From Streptomyces sp. NRRL F-6492 (GTDB lineage: Bacteria > Actinomycetota > Actinomycetes > Streptomycetales > Streptomycetaceae), in assembly GCF_001280125.1 (NCBI RefSeq), contig NZ_LGEG01000248.1:1-40336 (forward strand): 40,336 bases of DNA, read 5' to 3'. Shown here in pieces: positions 13,313-20,451 of this stretch; within the stretch, counting starts at the first letter, position 1; each line of letters starts with the position of its first letter. The translations under genes were made by a program, and so were the position numbers. Below the pieces are notes generated by a model that was not told the DNA's origin, ran no database searches, and saw nothing but the letters and a program-made list of their open reading frames with translations.

Positions 13313-14185
13313 TCAGCCCTTGACGGCACCGGCGGACATGCCGGTGACCAGGTGCCGCTGGGCGAAGAGGAACACCAGCGCCGCGGGGATGGCGATGAGC
13401 ACGGAGGCCGCGGACATCGGGCCCCACTGGGCGCCGTACTGGTTGACGAACTTCTGCAGTCCGCCCGCGAGGGTGAGGTTCTCGTCGCCGACCATGAAGG
13501 CGGAGGCGTAGGCGACCTCGCCCCACGCGGTGATGAAGGAGTAGAAGGCGGTGACGGCGATGCCCGGCTTGGCGAGCGGCAGGATCAGCCGCCAGAAGGT
13601 GCCGAAGGGGGTGAGGCCGTCGACGTAGCCGGACTCGTCTATCTCGCGCGGGATGGTGTCGAAGAAGCCCTTCATCATCCAGGCGCAGAACGGGACGGCG
13701 ATGGTCAGGTACGTGATGACCAGGCCGGCCGGCTGGTTGAGCAGGCCCATCGACGACATGATGTTGTAGATCGGCACGATCAGGACGGCGACCGGGAACA
13801 TCTGGGTGATGAGCAGCGTCCACATCAGGCCGCGCTTGCCGGGGAAGCGGAAGCGGCTGACGGCGTAGCCGGTGGTGGCGGAGATGAAGACGCCGACGAC
13901 GGTGGTGAGCGCCGCGATGAGCAGCGAGTTGCCGAACCAGGTGAGGAACGGGGTGTCCCTCAGGAGGTTCGTGTAGTTCTCGAACGTCGTCTCTTTGAAG
14001 AAGTCCGTGGTGATGGCGTACTTCGCGGGCTTCAGCGAGGTCAGCAGCACCCAGAGGACCGGGAAGACGGCGATCACGGAGGCCGCGATCAGCGTCAGGT
14101 GCAGCGCGGCCGAGGACAGCGGCGAACGGCGGCCGCGGATCGGCGCGTTGGGCACGGCCCGGGGGGCGGGGGTCGTGGTGGTCAC
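13313..14185 (-). CDS. malG: Maltodextrin ABC transporter permease MalG
   Basis: The 290-aa inner-membrane protein is a MalG-type binding-protein-dependent permease with six predicted membrane spans. The EAA-loop equivalent, PREIDESGYVDG followed by WRLILPLAKPG, contacts the ATPase; the canonical Glu-Ala-Ala is changed to Asp-Glu-Ser in this copy. Start is GTG at 14185, whose last two bases begin the malF stop (GTGA), so synthesis of the two permeases is coupled. It works with MalF and lipoprotein MalE. No ATPase gene lies in the operon; the shared Streptomyces ATPase MsiK is the likely energiser. Confidence 0.92.
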   Translation of the reverse strand: MTTTTPAPRAVPNAPIRGRRSPLSSAALHLTLIAASVIAVFPVLWVLLTSLKPAKYAITTDFFKETTFENYTNLLRDTPFLTWFGNSLLIAALTTVVGVFISATTGYAVSRFRFPGKRGLMWTLLITQMFPVAVLIVPIYNIMSSMGLLNQPAGLVITYLTIAVPFCAWMMKGFFDTIPREIDESGYVDGLTPFGTFWRLILPLAKPGIAVTAFYSFITAWGEVAYASAFMVGDENLTLAGGLQKFVNQYGAQWGPMSAASVLIAIPAALVFLFAQRHLVTGMSAGAVKG

Positions 14186-15195
14186 CAGACTTCTCCCTGC
14201 TTGCGGAGGACTCGGCGGTAGACCGCGGCGAACAGCATCAGGAGGATCAGGATGAGCACGCCCCAGGTCGACGACTGGGCGAAGTCGCGCGGACTGACCT
14301 CGAAGGAGAACTTGTAGGCCTGGGTGACGAGGATCTGGGTGGCCTCGCCGGGCCCGCCCCGGGTGAGCAGGAAGATCACCGGGAACATGTTGAAGGTCCA
14401 GATGGTGGAGAGCAGGACCACCGTCGTGGAGACCGAGCTGAGGCCGGGCATGGTGATGTTGCGGAACCGCTGCCAGGCGTTGGCGCCGTCCATCTCGGCG
14501 GCCTCGTACAGCTCGCCGGGGATGGACTGGAGGCCGCCGAGGAGGGCGACCATCATGAACGGGACGCCGAGCCAGACGTTGACGAGGATGACCGAGAACT
14601 TGGCCCAGGTGGGGTCGTTCAGCCACGGCACGGCGTCGATGCCGCCGCCCGCGAGGATCTTGTTGAGGAGGCCGTTGTCCTGGTTGTAGAGGAAGCGCCA
14701 GGCGAAGACGGAGACGAAGCCCGGCACGGCCCAGGGGAGGATGAGCAGCAGCCGGTAGAAGGAGCGGCCGGCGATCTTCCGGTTCAGGATGTTGGCGAGG
14801 GCCAGGCCGAGGGCGAAGGTCAGCGAGACGCAGGCCACCGTCCAGACCAGGGTCCAGCCCAGGGTGGAGAGGAACTGGCTGCCGGTGAGGGCGTCGGTGT
14901 AGTTGTCCAGGCCGACGAACTCGTAGGTGGCCGGGATCTCGTTGACGCCGATCGACCGCGCGACGTTGCGCTCGTTGGCGTTCGTCAGCGACAGGTAGAT
15001 GCCGCGGACCAGTGGATAGCCGATGATCACGGCGATCACGACGATCACCGGGGCGACCATCGCCCAGGCGTACCAGTGGGTGGCGAGGGAGCGCTTCTCG
15101 GCTCTCCTGCGCTTGCCAGTTCCGCGGCTCCGGCCGCGGGCGACGCTGTCGCCCGCGGCCTTCGCCACCGACTGGCTGGGAGTGTCCACAGCCAT
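14182..15195 (-). CDS. malF: Maltodextrin ABC transporter permease MalF
   Basis: The 337-aa membrane protein is the MalF partner permease. A basic cytoplasmic N-terminus of about 35 residues (RGRSRGTGKRRRAEKR) precedes the first span, WYAWAMVAPVIVVIAVIIGY. The EAA loop is well conserved: GELYEAAEMDGANAWQRF followed by ITMPGL. It is shorter than enteric MalF and lacks a large periplasmic P2 insertion, as usual in Gram-positives. ATG at 15195 follows AGGAAGG and lies 19 bases after malE. It overlaps malG by four bases. Confidence 0.92.
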   Translation of the reverse strand: MAVDTPSQSVAKAAGDSVARGRSRGTGKRRRAEKRSLATHWYAWAMVAPVIVVIAVIIGYPLVRGIYLSLTNANERNVARSIGVNEIPATYEFVGLDNYTDALTGSQFLSTLGWTLVWTVACVSLTFALGLALANILNRKIAGRSFYRLLLILPWAVPGFVSVFAWRFLYNQDNGLLNKILAGGGIDAVPWLNDPTWAKFSVILVNVWLGVPFMMVALLGGLQSIPGELYEAAEMDGANAWQRFRNITMPGLSSVSTTVVLLSTIWTFNMFPVIFLLTRGGPGEATQILVTQAYKFSFEVSPRDFAQSSTWGVLILILLMLFAAVYRRVLRKQGEVW

Positions 15196-15214
15196 CAGCC
15201 GGTCTGCCTTCCTG

Positions 15215-16492
15215 TTACTTCCAGTCCTTGAGGAGCTTGCGGTAGGCGTCGCCGGACGCCTTGGCTCCCGCTTCCGGGGTGGTCTGGCCGGTCAGGACCT
15301 TGGTGTACTCGGTGACGAGCGGCGCGAAGAGGCTGCCGGTCTCCGGGATCCAGGGGCGCTCGACGGCCTTCTGCACGACCGGCTTGAAGAAGGAGATCAT
15401 CTCGTTGGTCGCCACGTCCGGCTTGATGTAGACGGACTCGCGGGTCGGGAGGAGGCTGAGCTCCTTCGCGATCGTGGTCTGCGTCTCGACCGAGGTCATG
15501 TACTCGGCGAAGGCGTAGGAGGCGTCGAGGTTCTTGGAGCCCGCGTAGACGGCGAGGTTGTGGCCGCCCTGCGGGGCGCCCTGGCCGCCGGAGCCGGCCG
15601 GGACCGGGGCGATGCCCAGGTTGGCCTTGTCCGTGAACTCCTTGCCGGCGTAGGTGTCGGAGACGGCCCACGGGCCGTTGATCATCATGGCGACCTTGCC
15701 CTCCTTGAAGGCGGTCTGCATGTTGTTCCAGCCGTCGGTCGCGTCGGTCTTGGCCGCGCCGGAGTCCACCAGGTCCTTGACGACCTTGAAGGCCTTCACG
15801 CCGGCCGGGTTGTCGACGGTGACGGTCTTCTTCTCGGCGTCGACCAGGTCGCCGCCCTCGCCGTAGAGGAAGGAGAGGAACCAGTAGGCGTCGTCGCCGC
15901 GCAGGTAGAGGCCGGGCTTGCCGGTCTTCTGCTTGATCTTGGCGGAGACGGTCTTCAGCTCGTCGATGGTCTTGGGGACCTCGACGCCGGCCTCCTTGAA
16001 GATCTTCTTGTTGTAGAAGATGCCCATGGAGTCGATGACCTGCGGGACGGCGTAGGTCTTGCCGTTGTACTTGGTGGAGGCGGCGGCCTGCTCCAGGAAG
16101 TCGTCGGCGTCCTTGAGGGCCGGGGTGCCGTCCAGCGGCGCCAGGTAGCCGAGGTCCGCGAACTCGGGGGTCCAGGCGACCTCGGAGCGGATGACGTCGG
16201 GCGCGCCGGAGCCGGACTGCGCGGCGTTCTTGAACTTGTTCTGCGCCTCGCCGAACGGCACGTTCACGTACTTGACGGTGACCTTGGGGTGCTTCTTCTT
16301 GAAGTCCTCGGCGGCCTTCTTGAAGACCTTGTCCTCGGAGCCGACCGTGGAGGTGTCCCACCAGGTCACGGTGCCGGAGAGCTCGCCCGAGCCCTTCGAG
16401 CCGCCGTTGTCGGAACCGGTGTCGCTCCCGCACGCCGCCAGGGTCACGCCCAGGGCCGCGACCAGCGCGGTGGCCGCTATGCCACGCCGCAT
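15215..16492 (-). CDS. malE: Maltodextrin-binding lipoprotein MalE
   Basis: The 425-aa protein is the solute-binding component. Its signal sequence ends in the lipobox LAAC with the lipidated cysteine at C21, followed by a Gly/Ser-rich linker (GSDTGSDNGGSKGSG). The remainder is a family-1 extracellular solute-binding fold, with TVTWWDTSTVGSEDKVFKK at the N-lobe and GKVAMMINGPWAVSD typical of maltose/trehalose-type binders. It captures maltodextrins outside the membrane and delivers them to MalFG. It is first in the malEFG-aglA-lacI operon. The start ATG at 16492 has a strong GAAGGAG site. It is divergent from malR with operator-like repeats between them. Confidence 0.93.
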   Translation of the reverse strand: MRRGIAATALVAALGVTLAACGSDTGSDNGGSKGSGELSGTVTWWDTSTVGSEDKVFKKAAEDFKKKHPKVTVKYVNVPFGEAQNKFKNAAQSGSGAPDVIRSEVAWTPEFADLGYLAPLDGTPALKDADDFLEQAAASTKYNGKTYAVPQVIDSMGIFYNKKIFKEAGVEVPKTIDELKTVSAKIKQKTGKPGLYLRGDDAYWFLSFLYGEGGDLVDAEKKTVTVDNPAGVKAFKVVKDLVDSGAAKTDATDGWNNMQTAFKEGKVAMMINGPWAVSDTYAGKEFTDKANLGIAPVPAGSGGQGAPQGGHNLAVYAGSKNLDASYAFAEYMTSVETQTTIAKELSLLPTRESVYIKPDVATNEMISFFKPVVQKAVERPWIPETGSLFAPLVTEYTKVLTGQTTPEAGAKASGDAYRKLLKDWK

Positions 16493-16579
16493 GTGAACTC
16501 CTTCAACTGATCCCGGGGGGACGAGGGGCTGGAACCTTCCTCATGCGACCGCTCCCTCGCGGCGCTCCGGGTTGGCAGG

Positions 16580-16632
16580 AACGTAACAGGGATGAAAACG
16601 AGCCGAAAGACCTTGCGGGATTTTTCTGCAAG
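16580..16632 (-). promoter_or_regulatory. Putative malE promoter and operator
   Basis: CTTGC at 16612-16616 and GCAAG at 16628-16632 form an inverted repeat with an 11-base AT-rich spacer; the extended half-sites are CTTGCGG and CTGCAAG. On the minus strand a -10-like TACGTT lies at 16585-16580 and a weak -35, TTTCGG, at 16608-16603, 17 bases apart. The operator would sit immediately upstream of or over the -35. The promoter call is weak; the repeat is clear. Confidence 0.45.
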
Positions 16633-16743
16633 AGCCGGGGATCGTTACATCCGCGTGTCCCTAAGGTTGCCGACGGGTCGCTTGACAGGGTCGGAAGTGC
16701 GCCCTTCCGCGCCTCGCGCGCCCGTGACGCGCCCCCGGCGCCC

Positions 16744-16769
16744 CCCGCAAGAACTGCAAGACCTTGCAG
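16744..16769. promoter_or_regulatory. MalR-type operator CTGCAAGACCTTGCAG
   Basis: A perfect 16-bp palindrome, CTGCAAG-AC-CTTGCAG, lies at 16754-16769, with an additional half-site CGCAAG at 16746-16751 in direct orientation. The same half-site recurs at 16612-16632 and near the amylase promoter. Location about 85 bases upstream of malR and between divergent malE and malR makes it the best candidate for MalR (and its paralogue) binding. From memory, similar CTTGCAG motifs are reported for Streptomyces maltose and amylase promoters. Confidence 0.65.
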
Positions 16770-16835
16770 AAGGGCGCCTCCCGGCCACGGCGGACGGGGT
16801 GCGCCGGGGCGGTGGGCAATACGCCCCGTGACCGG

Positions 16836-16849
16836 TACAGTCCACTCCC
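16836..16849 (+). promoter_or_regulatory. Putative leaderless malR promoter (-10 TACAGT)
   Basis: TACAGT at 16836-16841 lies eight bases before the malR ATG. The gap CCACTCCC cannot serve as a Shine-Dalgarno, so transcription probably starts at the AUG. No clear -35 is seen. Confidence 0.4.
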
Positions 16850-17890
16850 ATGACCGCGCGGCTCTCCGACATCGCAGCCCAGGCGGGGGTCAGTGAGGCC
16901 ACAGTCAGCCGCGTGCTCAACGGAAAGCCCGGCGTGGCCACCGCCACCCGCGAATCCGTCCTCGCCGCGCTCGACGTGCTCGGCTACGAGCGGCCCGTGC
17001 GCCTGCGGCAGCGCAGCGCGGGGCTCGTCGGCCTCATCACCCCCGAGCTGGACAACCCGATCTTCCCCGCCCTGGCGCAGGTCATCGGGCAGGCCCTGAC
17101 CCGGCAGGGGTACACGCCGGTCCTGGCCACCCAGACCCCCGGCGGGTCCACCGAGGACGAGCTCACCGACATGCTGGTGGAGCGCGGCGTCGCCGGCATC
17201 ATCTTCGTCTCGGGGCTGCACGCCGACACGACGGCCGACATGACCCGCTACGACCGGCTGCGCGGCAAGGGCGTCCCGTACGTGCTCCTCAACGGCTTCT
17301 CGCCCAAGGTGCGGGCCCCCTTCGTGTCGCCCGACGACCGGGCGGCGATGCGGCTCGCGGTGACGCACCTGGCCTCGCTCGGGCACACCCGGATCGGGCT
17401 CGCCGTCGGACCGAAGCGGTTCGTGCCGGTGCTGCGCAAGATGGAGGGCTTCCAGAAGGGCATGGAGGAGCGGCTCGGCCTCGCCCCCGAGGAGTCCGAG
17501 GAGCTGATCCAGCACTCCCTCTACACCCTGGAGGGCGGCCAGGCGGCGGCGGGCGCGCTGATCTCCCGGGGCTGCACGGCGGTCGTCTGCGCGAGCGACA
17601 TGATGGCGCTCGGCGCGATCCGGGCGGCCCGGCAGCAGGGGCTCGACGTGCCCGGGGACGTCTCCGTCGTCGGCTTCGACGACTCCCCCCTCATAGCGTT
17701 CACCGATCCGCCGCTGACCACCATCCGGCAGCCGGTGCAGTCGATGGGGCAGGCGGCGGTCCGCGCGCTGCTCGAAGAGGTGGGCGGCACCCCGGCGCCG
17801 CACTCCGAGTTCGTGTTCATGCCCGAGCTGGTGGTCCGGGGCTCGACCGCCTCCGCGCCGTCCGCCGTCAGGCCTCCTTCCCGAGACTGA
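16850..17890 (+). CDS. malR: Maltose repressor MalR, LacI family
   Basis: The 346-aa regulator begins MTARLSDIAAQAGVSEATVS, the LacI helix-turn-helix at the extreme N-terminus, followed by NGKPGVATATR and the hinge. The effector domain is a sugar-binding fold (GLITPELDNPIFP, SPDDRAAMRLAV, VVGFDDSPLIAF). It is transcribed divergently from malE, the classical arrangement for this Streptomyces repressor, and the intergenic region contains CTTGCAG palindromes. It should repress malEFG-aglA and the amylase until a maltodextrin is present. The paralogue at 10495 has the same recognition helix. ATG at 16850 is probably translated leaderless. Confidence 0.93.
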   Translation: MTARLSDIAAQAGVSEATVSRVLNGKPGVATATRESVLAALDVLGYERPVRLRQRSAGLVGLITPELDNPIFPALAQVIGQALTRQGYTPVLATQTPGGSTEDELTDMLVERGVAGIIFVSGLHADTTADMTRYDRLRGKGVPYVLLNGFSPKVRAPFVSPDDRAAMRLAVTHLASLGHTRIGLAVGPKRFVPVLRKMEGFQKGMEERLGLAPEESEELIQHSLYTLEGGQAAAGALISRGCTAVVCASDMMALGAIRAARQQGLDVPGDVSVVGFDDSPLIAFTDPPLTTIRQPVQSMGQAAVRALLEEVGGTPAPHSEFVFMPELVVRGSTASAPSAVRPPSRD

Positions 17891-17958
17891 CCGGGTGCGC
17901 GCCGGACCCGACCTTGGGATGATCGGTCGGAGGTGGCCATCTGGCAGACTCTCTCCCC

Positions 17959-18867
17959 ATGGGTGAAACGACCGTGAAGAGTTTGGACGACCGGACGACC
18001 CCGTCGTCACCCATCGTGGCCGGCGGCAGGTTGTCGCGGCTGCGCACGCACGTGCCCCGGCGCCCCACGATCTGGTTCGAGATCCTGCTGATCGCGGTGA
18101 GCTACTGGACGTACTCGCTCATCCGCAACGCGGTGCCGGAGCAGAAGGCCCAGGCGCTCAGGAACGCCGACTGGATCTGGCGGGCCGAGGAGTCCGTCGG
18201 GCTCGCCTTCGAGCACACCGTCAACCATGCCGTGAACTCGGTGACGTGGCTGATCGTGGCGATGAACTACTACTACGCGACGCTGCACTTCGTCGTGACC
18301 ATCGGTGTGCTGGTGTGGCTGTACCGGTGGCACCCGGGCCGTTACGCGGCGTTCCGCACGGTCCTGTTCGCCACCACCGGCGTCGCCCTGGTCGGCTACT
18401 ACCTGTATCCGCTCGCGCCGCCCCGGCTGATGAACGGCCAGGACTTCATCGACACGGTCCTGGTCCACCACACCTGGGGCTCGATGGCCTCGGGCAACCT
18501 CAAGCACGTGTCGAACCAGTACGCGGCGATGCCGTCGATGCACATCGGCTGGTCGCTCTGGTGCGGGATCACGATCTTCCTGCTGGCGAAGGCGCCCTGG
18601 GCGCGGATCCTGGGCCTGCTCTACCCGACGGCGACCCTCGTCGTCATCGTGGCCACCGCGAACCACTTCTGGCTGGACGCGGTGGGCGGCCTGGCCTGCC
18701 TGGGCTTCGGCTTCGCCGTCTCGTACTTCTGGTACGGCTCGCGGCCCCACCGGCTGCCGAAGCTGGTCGAGCCGGTGGAGCCCGTGGGCGTGGTCGCGCA
18801 CGGCGGTCCGGTCCCGGCGGCGGACCGCGAGGGCGATCTGGACCGGCCGGTCGACTCCCGCCGCTAG
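17959..18867 (+). CDS. PAP2-superfamily membrane phosphatase/transferase
   Basis: The 302-aa polytopic membrane protein has about six hydrophobic spans. PAP2 signature parts are YPLAPPRLM, AMPSMHIGWSLW (histidine of the PSxH motif) and ANHFWLDAVGG (histidine and aspartate of the third motif). This pattern matches the Aur1/inositol-phosphotransferase-like PAP2 branch (PF14378) more than soluble phosphatases, so it may cleave or transfer lipid-linked phosphate groups. The C-terminal 40 residues are Pro/Val-rich and charged. Start ATG at 17959 has no Shine-Dalgarno; CAGACT eight bases upstream may be a poor -10. It is convergent with the amidohydrolase after a 12-bp gap and seems independent of malR. 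Confidence 0.85.
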   Translation: MGETTVKSLDDRTTPSSPIVAGGRLSRLRTHVPRRPTIWFEILLIAVSYWTYSLIRNAVPEQKAQALRNADWIWRAEESVGLAFEHTVNHAVNSVTWLIVAMNYYYATLHFVVTIGVLVWLYRWHPGRYAAFRTVLFATTGVALVGYYLYPLAPPRLMNGQDFIDTVLVHHTWGSMASGNLKHVSNQYAAMPSMHIGWSLWCGITIFLLAKAPWARILGLLYPTATLVVIVATANHFWLDAVGGLACLGFGFAVSYFWYGSRPHRLPKLVEPVEPVGVVAHGGPVPAADREGDLDRPVDSRR

Positions 18868-18879
18868 GCGGGTCCTCCG

Positions 18880-20451
18880 TCAGTCCCCCCGGTGCGTGAT
18901 CCGGCCGCCGGCGACGGTGAGCCGGACCGGGGCCCCGGCGGTCTCGTCCGCCGGGGCCTCCACCGGGTCCACGGCGAAGGCGGTGAGGTCGGCCCGGAAG
19001 CCCGGGGCGATCCGGCCCGCGACCGCCTCCTCCCCCGCCGCGTACGCCGCGTGCGTGGTCATCCCCTCCAGGGCCATCGGGCCCGTGAGCCCCTGCCGGG
19101 CCGAGGCCGCGCCGCGCGGGGCGCGGGCGGTGGCGAGGACCTGCCGGGCGTCGTAGTGGGCGATGGGCCAGTCGGAGCCGAGGGCGAGGTGCGCCCCGGC
19201 GTCCCGCAGGTCGCGGCAGCGCCAGGCGCGGGCGGCCCGCTCCTCCCCGAGCCGCAGGGACCACTCGTCGGTGTGGTCGGCGCGGGTGTACGCGGTGTGC
19301 GGGGGCTGCATCGAGGCGACGACGCCGAGCGCGGCGAAGCGCCCGAGCTGGTCGTCGGGGACGGTCTCGATGTGCTCGATCCGGTGCCGGGGGCCGCCCG
19401 CGCCGAGGCCTTCCACGGTGTCGAGGACGTGGCGGACGGCCGCGTCGCCGATGGCGTGGGTGGCGGTGCCGACCCCGGCGCGGTGCAGGTGGGCCACGGC
19501 GGCGGAGTACGCGGCCGGGTCGGGCCAGAAGGCGTCGGTGCCCCGGCCGTGGCAGTCGGCGTGCTCCAGCCAGGCGGTGCCGCCCTCGACGGTGCCGTCC
19601 ATGAAGAACTTCACCCCGCCGATCCGCCACAGCCGGCCGGCCCGCTCCTGGAGCCGTACGAAGGCGTCGAGCTCCCCGGGGGTGGCGCCGGGCATGCACC
19701 AGGGGGCGAGGCGCAGCCGGAGCGGCAGGTCGCCGTCCTCCTCCAGGGCGGTGAGCAGGCCGGGCACGTCGTGTCCGCCGAGGTCCATGACGTGGGCGGA
19801 GGTGAGCCCGGTGGCGGCCATGCCGGTGAGCAGGGCGACGAGCCGGTCGCGGCGCTCGGCGTACGGCAGGGCGGGCAGGACCGGGGTCATCAGGTCCATG
19901 GCGGCGTGCTCGACCAGGTGTCCGGTGGGGCGCCCGTCGGGGCCGCAGACGATCTCGGAGTGCTGGGCGAAGGCCCGGGGCCCCTCGATCCCGGCGGCCT
20001 TGAGGGCGGTCCCGTTCACGAGGGCGGAGTGTCCGTCGTAGAGCCGCAGGTGGGCGGGGGTCCCGTCGAGGACGTCCTCGATCAGGTCGCGGTGGACGGG
20101 CCGGCCGCCGAAGGCGTTGTGGTCGAGGCCGAAGCCGAGGATCCAGCCGTCGCGGCGCTCGGCGGCCCGGAGCGCGGCCCGCAGCCCTTCGAGGTCGGTG
20201 ACGGCCGAGAGGTCGGTGCCGGTGAACATCTCCAGGCCCCAGACGGGGTGGCTGTGGGCGTCGGTGAGGCCGGGGGTGAGGGTGGCGCCGGCGAGGTCGA
20301 CGGTCTCGGTGCCGGGTCCGGCCCAGGCGCGGGCCTCGGCGTCGGTGCCGAGGGCGGTGATCAGTCCGTCGCGGACGGCGACGGCGGTGTGGCCGGTCGG
20401 CCCGGGGTCGCGGACACGGGCGTTGACGAGGACGAGGTCGGGTGCGGGCAC
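18880..20451 (-). CDS. Amidohydrolase, YtcJ/exoenzyme-regulator-like
   Basis: The 523-aa protein belongs to the amidohydrolase_3 (YtcJ-like) metal-dependent hydrolases. Metal ligands appear as TDAHSHP (HxH), GVKFFMDGT (bridging lysine), THAIGDAAV, HRIEHIETV and LGSDWPI (aspartate). An N-terminal composite beta domain starts DLVLVNARV and the C-terminus returns to it (ADLTAFAVDPVEAP). The substrate is unknown; relatives act on N-substituted amides. GTG at 20451 follows GGAGAG by five bases, fixing the start. It overlaps the permease gene by 91 bases in another frame, which strongly suggests one transcript. The permease partner suggests scavenging of an amide or amino-acid derivative, by inference. 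Confidence 0.87.
   Translation of the reverse strand: MPAPDLVLVNARVRDPGPTGHTAVAVRDGLITALGTDAEARAWAGPGTETVDLAGATLTPGLTDAHSHPVWGLEMFTGTDLSAVTDLEGLRAALRAAERRDGWILGFGLDHNAFGGRPVHRDLIEDVLDGTPAHLRLYDGHSALVNGTALKAAGIEGPRAFAQHSEIVCGPDGRPTGHLVEHAAMDLMTPVLPALPYAERRDRLVALLTGMAATGLTSAHVMDLGGHDVPGLLTALEEDGDLPLRLRLAPWCMPGATPGELDAFVRLQERAGRLWRIGGVKFFMDGTVEGGTAWLEHADCHGRGTDAFWPDPAAYSAAVAHLHRAGVGTATHAIGDAAVRHVLDTVEGLGAGGPRHRIEHIETVPDDQLGRFAALGVVASMQPPHTAYTRADHTDEWSLRLGEERAARAWRCRDLRDAGAHLALGSDWPIAHYDARQVLATARAPRGAASARQGLTGPMALEGMTTHAAYAAGEEAVAGRIAPGFRADLTAFAVDPVEAPADETAGAPVRLTVAGGRITHRGD

Noticed and set aside
13313..14626. Longer malG start inside malF
   Set aside because: The extension is a shadow of malF; GTG at 14185 with GTGA overlap gives the family-like N-terminus.
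15023..16510. 495-codon plus-strand frame antisense to malE
   Set aside because: Low-complexity Gly/Leu/Val/Asp translation with no motif; it mirrors malE codon bias.
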